From Membranipora membranacea (taxonomy: Eukaryota > Bryozoa > Gymnolaemata > Cheilostomatida > Membraniporidae): a DNA stretch of 64,000 nt. Made by a program: the position numbers and the translations under genes. The notes under the pieces were generated by a model, which searched no databases, was not told the origin of the DNA, and worked only from the letters and a program-made list of their open reading frames with translations. The first letter of the stretch is position 1. Each line of letters begins with the position of its first letter. The stretch is taken from the NCBI GenBank assembly GCA_914767715.1, contig OU612066.1:36492283-36556282 (forward strand), given 5' to 3'. Positions 39,701 through 46,159 of this stretch are shown one piece after another.

Positions 39701-41640
39701 GGACTTAAGCGCCAGAAAGGCTCATTAGTAGTTTGTAATGGTCATATCTAGTTATTTAAATTCACAACCGCCGCCGGTGTTCTTAACGACACCTGAATAG
39801 TTAGCGCGTGTTCTTGAACTTATCACCAAAACCTCCTGCGAGCTTTAATTGTCTACAAGTCAATACAGCCTGCGGGAGGAACCAGGGTCGCACCAGTTTG
39901 GACAAGACTTTAGACTATTGTGACAATGTCGGTATAAGTGGAGAGAGAGTGTATGACTACAACCAGTCACTAGAGAGGGGTGATACTCAAGCTAACTATG
40001 CCTTATTCTATCAGGGATGGGAAAGTGGCTAATTCAGTAGCATCCGCTAGGTTGTACAATGGAGATCCACAGATGGATTTATTCTGCTCAAATTTCTCCA
40101 CAACCCTAAACAAACACCCCGCCCTGTCATTACAGTGAATAGCTGCCCTGTGGTTAGGTTTGGGTCGAACAGTACACGTATTTGCTGTAGTAGCATCACA
40201 GTCTGCAAAGAGAGGTCTCCATCCATCTCAATATAGAGGAACCAGGTTAATGTATGTACTGGCCACAGTGTGAAACAGTCAGTTAATATCAAAATTACTA
40301 TCAATAAATACAAGTACACTGTATCAGGGGGAGTAAGTAGCTCACCTGCTGTTAGTCTGAGTGACAGCTAACTCACTATTCTTGTCTGTACCTGAACTGT
40401 ATAAGCTCTCAGTAGCTGCGCAAATGAATAAAACACTGGCGTTAATAGCTTATCAACAGAGCAAGATAAGGGACTTCCCCTATATACGGGTTGGTTGTGG
40501 TTATCAGTTAAGCAATCAATAAAAGATTGCAGGCTTGTCCTAACATCTCCCCGCAATATTGATTAACAATAAATTGAAACTGAAGCTATACATGCTTTTT
40601 CATCAATGTAGGAAACTCCCAGCATGGGAATTACCACGTTTGTCACTGTCACAGTTTTGATACAGCAAGACATAATTATTCCTACCAAGTAACGGTTATG
40701 ATAGCGGCCCTAATTTTTTAATCATAAAAAGGCTTCAAACATTTTGAAACAGCACACAGCAGCATATATATGTCTATAAAATCAGTTAGACTTGGTTAAT
40801 TTGTTTGAAAATTGAACCGTATAGCTTAATTATGGTGTTATATAGCTTAATATAGCTTAATAATAGCTTAATTATGGTCTGCAGAAAACAAAGAAACAAG
40901 GTCATTGAAATTCCTGAGGGATTAAAACATGCTCTTTTAGCTCAGAAAGGCTCCAGTTATTGTGAGAGATGCCCTTTCTGATACACATGACAAAGAATTA
41001 TAATGTCACCGACACAATTGGTGGAAATATAGCTTAGTTGCAGAAACTACACACAGGCACAGGTGACATCCCTCGGGTGAAAGACAAAAATTGTGAGACT
41101 ATTCTTCATTAGTGATTTAATCCCGAAACTGATTCTCCAATGCAAAAGTTCGGCCATCCAATGCGTGCTAGGCTGATTGCGGTTGTAGGCGAAGCAGCCC
41201 AAATAATATGTGATTGGCATAGCTATGAGCTGGCTGAGTACCAAAATCTCAAATCTATTTAGAGATTACTATACTTATAATTTACATAAACATTACACAA
41301 TCACTAAAGTTTATTTCTTTAGAATGCCATGCTAGCTAGGAAACTACCTAGGTGAGGCCTTGTATCTATTACTCCATTATGTAGTGTAGTGGCACAGAGA
41401 CACTGGTCATTCCTCACTCAAAGAGAACGTACCTGTGTAGTTGAAGCGACACTGCGAACAGAATTTAGACAGTCCCTTTTTGCCGTACTTTCTTTGAGCC
41501 CCACACTGGGGGCACTGCATGATGACATCGTTATTGGTTACGGGATGCTCTGGTTGTCGGACAATTTTGCCGCATTCAGGGCAGAATTTCTCGTCATCCT
41601 CAAGCTCTTCTCCACAATCAGCATTCAGACATCGCATCAT
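10902..41640 (-). CDS. RNF213-like giant AAA+/E3 ligase gene, N-terminal half, 43 exons
   Basis: Relatives of this gene encode RNF213, a dynein-like AAA+ ubiquitin ligase with roles in lipid-droplet biology and antimicrobial ubiquitylation. Exons (5' to 3'): 41640-41433, 40415-40346, 39583-39513, 38858-38433, 38158-38105, 37664-37330, 36969-36926, 36711-36574, 36338-36169, 35980-35661, 35374-35061, 34940-34725, 34562-34346, 33860-33805, 32071-31657, 31314-31216, 30818-30699, 30307-30142, 29980-29672, 22935-22654, 22413-22169, 22037-21887, 21581-21361, 20972-20823, 20479-20288, 20076-19814, 19669-19567, 19374-19107, 18947-18839, 18647-18526, 16571-16488, 16173-16067, 15650-15331, 15058-14692, 14300-14198, 14055-13899, 13543-13375, 13151-13092, 12848-12689, 12339-12207, 11923-11726, 11254-11128, 11018-10902. 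Every junction uses GT..AG and keeps phase: 7956 nt, 2652 codons, no stop. Order: zinc ribbons, acidic linker, CBM20-like region, long helical stalk, P-loop GVGKS, P-loop GETGCGKT. The second AAA half, RING and C-terminus are not in the window. Ends may be off by a base. Confidence 0.9.
11128..11254 (-). other. Exon 42 of RNF213-like gene: P-loop GETGCGKT
   Basis: [19 protein letters not shown] at about residue 2575 is the Walker A of the next AAA module (AAA3) and is nearly identical to the vertebrate RNF213 motif. Exon 43 (10902-11018) adds the IHGGTTEDD block that follows in the family. The Walker B exon expected next is not seen in the window. Confidence 0.9.
14692..15058 (-). other. Exon 34 of RNF213-like gene: AAA module with P-loop GVGKS
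   Basis: Residues about 2122-2244. [15 protein letters not shown] is a Walker A loop matching the ERAGVGKS loop of vertebrate RNF213. It is followed by a conserved [22 protein letters not shown]-type block that corresponds to the Walker B-like region of that module. In the six-unit scheme I place this as AAA2; the numbering is from memory of the family. Confidence 0.8.
16655..18424 (+). mobile_element. Decayed LINE fragment in RNF213-like intron 30
   Basis: A 5'-truncated LINE copy lies in the intron between exons 30 and 31, antisense to the host gene. The region before the reverse transcriptase (16655-17020) has in-frame stops. The RT runs through three frames: 17021-17428 ([27 protein letters not shown]), 17305-17781 ([13 protein letters not shown], catalytic YADD) and 17760-18302 ([14 protein letters not shown] to the C-terminus). 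At least two frameshifts therefore separate the pieces. The 3' end has AATAAATCAATCAATCAA, a short tandem tail also present on the fragment at 58.4-58.8 kb, so both belong to one family. Not functional. Confidence 0.85.
19411..19546. repeat. 17-bp minisatellite, 8 units
   Basis: Eight head-to-tail units of about CTTAGGCCATATGTAGA with a few substitutions, in the intron between exons 27 and 28 of the RNF213-like gene. Unit variation (GTAGA, GTAAA, ATAAA endings) suggests alternating subtypes. Confidence 0.9.
21740..21825. repeat. (AT)n microsatellite with ACCCTATA interspersions
   Basis: Two AT dinucleotide runs separated by ACCCTATATGAATACATAAACCC-type spacer, in the intron between exons 22 and 23 of the RNF213-like gene. 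Confidence 0.85.
22962..24205. mobile_element. TTAA-flanked non-autonomous DNA element, copy 1
   Basis: 1244 bp with perfect 14-base terminal inverted repeats GGTCATGCCTCGCC / GGCGAGGCATGACC, bounded on both sides by TTAA (22958-22961 and 24206-24209). It has no meaningful open frame. A close second copy is at 32275-33611. TTAA duplication is the hallmark of piggyBac-type elements. Since the TTAA could be read as part of the TIR around a TA duplication, the superfamily is provisional. It lies in the intron between exons 19 and 20 of the RNF213-like gene. Confidence 0.85.
24333..24542 (+). repeat. 5' LTR (210 bp)
   Basis: Begins TGTAGTG and ends CACTACA, a 7-base terminal inverted repeat. It is followed directly by TGGTGTCAGGAG, which occupies the tRNA primer-binding position; I cannot name the tRNA. 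Confidence 0.95.
24589..25689 (+). CDS. gag polyprotein of LTR retrotransposon
   Basis: Capsid/nucleocapsid precursor. The open frame enters from inside the LTR (24490); a likely start is the ATG at 24589 or 24694. The middle (about residues 100-270 of the long frame) is a retrotransposon capsid-type region ([29 protein letters not shown]). It is followed by an RG-rich stretch ([14 protein letters not shown]) and two zinc knuckles: a CX2CX5HX4C variant ([15 protein letters not shown]) and a canonical CX2CX4HX4C ([14 protein letters not shown]). It ends with its own stop before the protease frame. Confidence 0.85.
   Translation: MSGRGDLTIPLSPIFERERNSEVFESITDIDHVTNMDNKFGRSVKTPVFSMENGAELECWRKFIRRFEIAVIGAGLRYKDSGENRSRRKAEDSQVEKFEREQRKAALLLDSMGEYGMNIFETWDGDVDVMQYEQLKVAFDNHFASRENIVATRHRFLCMEQRRDERLDKYIERVERSGSKCRWGGLEEDMNTLIVIKGMHVDKIRGDLLLKKELTLDKVKNMCSRYESAQAAAKIIKSGESKPVSEVDLVEVSQENSTVGKEQADIDRVGASNFSSGFRDRGGSRGRGRGRGCWTCGRYGSHDYRSCAEKVRNEKGEKSGQREAPKCYVCGEPSHIAKFCPNKFAGRETGKGEINAVAGYSSDESL
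24603..24658. repeat. Hairpin-forming inverted repeat in the gag 5' region
   Basis: Arms of about 23 bases (AGACCTCACTATTCCTCTCT and its complement) are separated by roughly 8 bases, near the start of the gag frame and just after the primer-binding site. The position suggests an RNA structure in the genomic transcript, such as a packaging or translation element; that role is inference. Confidence 0.8.
25744..28711 (+). pseudogene. Broken pol: protease, RT, RNase H, integrase
   Basis: The protease active site [12 protein letters not shown] is near 25755. The RT begins about 26130 and runs to [13 protein letters not shown], where the frame shifts near 26500-26520. It continues in another frame from 26495 with the catalytic MMDD and [14 protein letters not shown] stop at about 27092 interrupts RNase H, and further frame changes occur before 27357. 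The integrase (27357-28460) has the zinc-binding HSGHQG ... CPKC and the catalytic D-D-E positions (SDLFEF, RTDNGP, EANGLAE). The C-terminal piece continues in a shifted frame (28457-28711). At least four lesions make this copy inactive. Confidence 0.9.
28806..28900. repeat. Three direct repeats before the 3' LTR
   Basis: A unit of roughly 38 bases containing GTGCGTAGTATTAGCCAGGA occurs three times in the element's untranslated 3' region. A purine-rich tract (AGAAAGAGAGGACGA) lies just before the 3' LTR at about 29030-29044 and is the likely plus-strand primer site. Confidence 0.85.
29045..29254 (+). repeat. 3' LTR (210 bp)
   Basis: Near-identical to the 5' LTR with the same TGTAGTG/CACTACA ends, followed by the ATTAC target duplicate at 29255-29259. 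Confidence 0.95.
30981..31131. repeat. (CATAT)30 microsatellite
   Basis: Thirty perfect pentamer units plus one base, in the intron between exons 16 and 17 of the RNF213-like gene. Its frames read as ISYHI repeats in all + phases, which is an artefact and not a protein. Confidence 0.97.
32275..33611. mobile_element. TTAA-flanked non-autonomous DNA element, copy 2
   Basis: 1337 bp with the same 14-base terminal inverted repeats as copy 1 and TTAA on both sides (32271-32274, 33612-33615). It is collinear with copy 1 apart from substitutions and an extra block of about 80 bases near 33040-33120 that copy 1 lacks. It lies in the intron between exons 14 and 15 of the same host gene. Confidence 0.85.
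36169..36711 (-). other. Exons 8-9 of RNF213-like gene: CBM20-like carbohydrate-binding region
   Basis: About residues 404-505 (TITFRVML ... [12 protein letters not shown] ... [20 protein letters not shown]) align by eye with the starch-binding-like CBM20 region of vertebrate RNF213, which has a VRGGEEFGE/KYVIYNGE-type pattern. The assignment rests on pattern and position; carbohydrate binding is not shown. Confidence 0.6.
38433..38858 (-). other. Exon 4 of RNF213-like gene: low-complexity acidic linker
   Basis: 142 codons rich in Asp/Glu, Ser and Pro, with a [19 protein letters not shown] start and an [20 protein letters not shown] acidic core. It is likely disordered and links the zinc ribbons to the CBM20-like region. 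Vertebrate RNF213 has a comparable disordered N-terminal stretch. Confidence 0.7.
39112..39141. repeat. Hairpin related to the 42.3-kb element
   Basis: AGCCTTGTCA and TGACAAGGCT form inverted arms around CGCGGCCACA. The left half matches the hairpin at 42305-42354 (both have TTGTCnCGCGGCCAC). Imperfect flanking repeats (ACATACC / ACATGCC) hint at an old insertion. Confidence 0.6.
41433..41640 (-). other. Exon 1 of RNF213-like gene: two zinc ribbons
   Basis: The exon encodes 69 residues with paired CxxC knuckles: CLNADC, CPECG, CPQCG and CSQC, i.e. two short zinc-ribbon units. Vertebrate RNF213 also opens with a short cysteine-rich ribbon, which supports this as the true N-terminus. The ATG at 41640 (followed by a second ATG codon) is preceded by an acceptor-like sequence about 29 bases upstream, so a non-coding 5' exon is likely. 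The donor at 41432 reads GTACGT. Confidence 0.8.
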
Positions 41641-41823
41641 CTCAAATATAAATACTCAGCATCTCTGCTGCAAAAATCAGAAACCACCCTCAACAAGTAA
41701 GTATGCAACACAGAGTTATAGTGGCGAAAATGGTGCAATCAGGAGAGAGGCCTACATATATTATCATAATACATTTTATGACACCTTTCCAAAATCAGAA
41801 TTCTGAATGAGCACTTAAAACGT

Positions 41824-41938
41824 GGGGCAGGTGCTGTATGGGACATGTCTTACAGCGCTAAAGGCCTATAAGCACATGTTGTTTGTGTTGTAGGGGCTGT
41901 ACTCCTTGGTACGACTGTCCCACACAGCACCTGCCACA
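41824..41938. repeat. Inverted-repeat element upstream of RNF213-like gene
   Basis: The arms GGCAGGTGCTGTATGGGACA and the complement of TGTCCCACACAGCACCTGCC match with one mismatch across about 68 bases of spacer. It looks like a small fold-back element 190 bases or more upstream of the start codon. Confidence 0.7.
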
Positions 41939-42297
41939 CATCTTCCAATGCTTCCAACACCAAAGTGCTGGGTTGGACTAAGTACCTCAAATATGTCTTT
42001 GCACGCAACACGGGCTGCAAAAAAACAACTCTACACAACAAATTTTTATCATAAAACTGGCTACTGCTTGTACTGATCACTCTGGACTTTTTCTGTAATG
42101 ACTGAAGTGCAAAGAGGAGCACAATGAGGCTGACTGTAATTATATTTAACTGCTAAATCATGAAATAAATATAAGACAAGTAAAGCAGGTGAATTGTACA
42201 TAGACTAGAGGCCTCTACATGATCACAAAAAGTTTTATTGTCTACTACTAACTACCCCAAGACAGCTAGAGCACCCCTCTCAGGCTACTTTAGCCCT

Positions 42298-42361
42298 ACC
42301 TACTTAGCTTTGTCTCGCGGCCACCAGTGGCCGCGTGACAAAAGGCTTTTATATACCTACT
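42298..42361. mobile_element. Fold-back micro-element with ACCTACT target repeats
   Basis: About 50 bases (42305-42354) containing CGCGGCCAC/GTGGCCGCG arms extended by TTTGTC/GACAAA, flanked by perfect 7-base ACCTACT at 42298-42304 and 42355-42361. Confidence 0.6.
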
Positions 42362-42589
42362 ACTCTCCACTACCAACACAGCAGTACTACCAGGAGGCAG
42401 TAGAGTAGAGTAGTAGTTCTAAATTCAATACATGTAGTCTAGTAGTTAGTCATAGTTGAGAAAAGCAACACTTCTTTTATTGGTAGCATCATAATTGTAC
42501 AACACCTTGGATGAGTTTGGTTGATGCAGTGAGTGGTGAATGAAGTATCAGTGGGGATGTGAATGAAAGAAAATAGTTATGAGAGTTCA

Positions 42590-44645
42590 ATATCTAGCAC
42601 CAGATAAGAAAATTGTCAAAGTAGTTTCACTTTCACTCTAATTTGGTAGACCGGTCTAATATGAATATATATTCGTTATTTTAATATATGCACGAATTTT
42701 TAACGAATAATATTGACATAGTGTTTACTATTACAATCTCTATTGCTTCAATTTGGTAGGGGACAACTCTCAGGAATACTGGTGAAACTTCTTTTCTATA
42801 TCTGAGAACTGCTCCGTATCTGAGAACTGCCTTGGTTATGGAACAGTATGGAAGTCTTCAAACAGTTTTTATTCAGCAGCACACCAACCGTATCTTCAAG
42901 AGATATGACTTCTCATGCAGCTGAGTCGGTTGATTTAGGAGCAGGAGTATAGCATTACATCAGACAGGCAAAGCATCACATAAACTAAAAGTAAAAGGAC
43001 AGTTCTGGAATAGCATTAAGGGTCTGATTTTCATTAGATGAATTTACAATATATAGTCACTAAGCGGTCACATGGAGGCAAAAATAATTTATTTCAAACA
43101 TTAACTTACCATGTAGGCGCTTCATTTAGTAGCTCGCTATTTTGGTGTCTGACAACATCATTTATTCGTTGTGGCACAATGTCAGCATTGTGTGGGGGTC
43201 ATCCCAACAATACGGAACAATACGCTCCTCTGTCCACAACAATACGCTCCTCTGTCCTCTATTACTAAGGAGAACTGTGATGAAATAAATATGCTGTTTA
43301 TGTTGCCTGACTTCGTCCCAGTGTTAGCTGTAGAGAGCTTTGGTAGTAGTCTAAGCCCCTCATACTCTTTCCAACCGCCCGACGATCCCTCAGCAGTAGT
43401 ATTATCTCATTAATGTACATGAGAAAGCCATAATCAAAGGAAAATTGGTTAGCATGTAACTTGTTTCTACTCGCACGACCAATTATCGAGTTTAACAACA
43501 TTACATGTTATTTTGGTTTCAGTAAATTTTTTCAGTGTTTAGATTGCTTCACTACAGTGACTAGACCACACTGTAATCTGGAAGAACCCACACAGTCCAA
43601 TCATACAGGTGCGAACAGTTATCTAAAGATGAATGTTTGATAAATTGGAAAAAAATTCTCAGGCATTACTTAATTTTAAATGAGCAGGCTTTTTATTTCA
43701 GATCCCTCTATCACTTTGCTCATTATGCTATTCTTTTTAGTCTTTCCAGTAATTAATCAAATGTCAAATTTTAAATTTCAAATTTGAATTAAATCTGGTC
43801 GCAAATTTTTCGCTCAAAATTTACTGTTCCATAAATCTGTGACTTTTAGTTGCGACCAGTTCAGCTTGTGTCTAAAACTTATGTTGAGATCTTTATCATA
43901 AGACTAAAGTGCAAGGTTGTCAAGAAAAGGATGAAGAAGAGTCTCCTGGTTTCTTTTTCAAAAGAATCATCGATTTACACTTGGTTCTTAACCTCTTCCT
44001 CCCCTCCAATCTGTTTTTCTACAGCTATGGCATCAATGAAAACTTAGTGTCACTGTTCTCAGAGAGGCCAACTTGGCGCCAAAATATCCATGATCAATGT
44101 TAATACCACATGCGTAATAATAGCATTCAATATTAGTCTATGTCTGTACTTATGTCAACGGTAGTTAAAGAGCTCTAACTCCGGTGGTTCAGTGGCATTA
44201 CATTATGATGATAATGTAATGCCACTGAACCACCGGAGTTAGAGCTCTTTAACTAGTCAACGCTCTTCATTATCTCATAGAGTTTCTTTGGTTATTACGA
44301 AATCCAAAAAAGTGTGTCAACAACAAGAATCTCATGATGGTTTAATCAGATGCACTTATCACTTGTCAATATCTGGAGAGTGGGCGTCGAAAGGTTGGTG
44401 GCCTCAGGGGCCAGACGCACAGTCACCGCGCTATATTGAATGCTAGTTGGTGCACATCTTGATCAACAACAAAACGCAGAAGAATGTCTGAGACGACCTC
44501 GAGATCTTCCACCCAAACGGCTACAGGCAAATGTAGTATTAAGTGCTAGTGAAAGGTTTCCCACCGTTGCAGTTGATTATTAGCTGTGACCTCCCATAAC
44601 TATGTGATCATTGTCTAACCGTCTGACACTACATCGGTCATGGTC
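42590..44645. repeat. Long direct repeat, left copy
   Basis: From CCAGATAAGAAAATTG-containing sequence to ACACTACATCGGTCATGGT, this stretch recurs in the same order and orientation at about 46160-48745. Compared with the right copy it carries an extra palindromic element (44161-44255) and an extra block near 43630-43700. An 80-codon open frame (near 43171) is shared by both copies but shows no recognisable domain, and I do not call it a gene. Confidence 0.85.
44161..44255. mobile_element. 95-bp palindromic MITE-like element with 7-bp TSD
   Basis: A near-perfect palindrome with arms of about 44 bases (TAGTTAAAGAGCTCTAACTC and complement), flanked by GTCAACG at 44154-44160 and 44256-44262. The right copy of the long repeat has the empty site (a single GTCAACG), which proves an insertion. 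Confidence 0.9.
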
Positions 44646-44862
44646 AGTAATGTTCCAAAGAAGTGACAACCTCAATATTGTACACCTCCAATGGAGTGAA
44701 AATTGTACAGGAAATTGCATTAAAATGTATGTACACATGTGTGTATGTTGTGAGAAACCCAGTTACATTATCTTTGTTTCGGTCAACTTTTTATTACCAA
44801 TATCTCGTCTTACTGTAAATTTTCGCGAACATGACTTTTTTATCTGCATTTGACAATTGCAG

Positions 44863-45012
44863 CTCACCCAGGATAAGTCTAATAAACATCAGCGAGTGAA
44901 ACTAGCTAAAGATCTGAAAGCTACAAGGTCAGAAGATATATGTTGGAGTGAGGAGTTCACCGTGTTAATTCCATTTGAGGAGGTCCACAAACCATACCAT
45001 TATACTGGAAAG
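44863..45012 (+). CDS. Isolated putative exon, 50 codons, C2-like pattern
   Basis: A polypyrimidine/CAG acceptor (ACAATTGCAG) opens a fully open 150-base frame that ends in AAAG|GTATGG. The product has HQRVKLAKDLKATRSEDICW followed by SEEFTVLIPFEEV. A Lys-rich strand, then W-x-E-E-F-x-V-x-I-P, is reminiscent of C2 domains, but this is only a pattern match. No partner exon with matching phase was found on either side, so it may be a lone relic or part of a gene with distant exons. Confidence 0.4.
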
Positions 45013-45070
45013 GTATGGTCGTCCTGAATAATAATTAATCTTTAGCTACACAAGCTTTGTGGGTAAACTA

Positions 45071-45147
45071 CATAGAGTTATTATATTTAGAGTATATATA
45101 GAGTACATAATATACATATTATATATAGAGTATATAATAACTCTATG
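45071..45147. repeat. AT-rich inverted repeat
   Basis: CATAGAGTTATTATAT and its complement ATATAATAACTCTATG face each other around an AT-rich centre that itself contains GAGTATATA/TATATAGAG-type pairing. Confidence 0.75.
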
Positions 45148-45920
45148 GTAAATTATGATTGCCATATAATATAACAGGCATAATATAATATATTGTGCCA
45201 TTACATAGACATACATCATAAGCATATAAAAAGTGTTTGTAGGTATAAGACATCATAATATACACAATTCTGATAAAACCATGTGCTTTCACAATGTTTG
45301 TATACAAATAAGTAGCCAATAAAACAAGAGCAGCAAGCCACGCCTCTACTAGCAATCTGCGCCTCTACCTACCCTGCTATGTGGCTAACAAGCTCTTCCT
45401 CAATACCTAGCCACACTGATCACGTGATATACTATTGCATGTATATCTATGATCGATAGAGAGTGAATTGATTCACTTAGCTTGAGTGCAGCTGGAATTC
45501 AGTATTTAGGAGACGTATGGATGATTACCCAAACTTTTGGATATACACTTATCATTTTCTCATTCTTTGTTAAAATATTCTAATTTATAGTTAGAAAATC
45601 TGATATCACCTTTTAACAGTTTTAGAAGAGCATTTAACACATGTTTTTGACAAGAAAAGTGACATCGAAACTGTGTATTGCTAGCCTAAGCTCAAAAGAG
45701 AGAACTAATAATGCAGAGCTAGGTAAATCTGTTTCGATCATGTCTGTTTCATAAAATTAAAGTTGTCCTCTTTTTTAGCCAAATGTAGGTGCTCAATATT
45801 TGCGACAGAAGCTCTATCGATCAGAGATACACATACTAATAGTGTAATCTCATTGAATTCCATATCTGGAATAGCATCATTAGCTTTCTTTTGCAAAACA
45901 AAGGGCTTGCAAAAATAGCC

Positions 45921-46039
45921 AGTCCCTAGTAGCAATCTAGAAATGCCCTAATCATCGACACTGTATGGGGTATAATTACTGTTTGCAATTTTGTAAACAA
46001 GACAATTTCTCAGGCTAATTATTCATGCTACTAGGGACA
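45921..46039. mobile_element. Small inverted-repeat element, GTCCCTAGTAGC ends
   Basis: GTCCCTAGTAGC (from 45922) and GCTACTAGGGAC (to 46038) bound about 117 bases. The same terminal sequence occurs at 61711 and 62081-62093, suggesting a shared family. Confidence 0.55.
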
Positions 46040-46159
46040 GCCAATCAAATAACAGTCAGATGGGTCCCTGTGTTTAGTGTCCTAACCGTATAACGCTATG
46101 ATACTATTTCCATTCTAAGAGAAGAATCTAATTCAGTGTGTAATCTCGAAATCAGTGTG

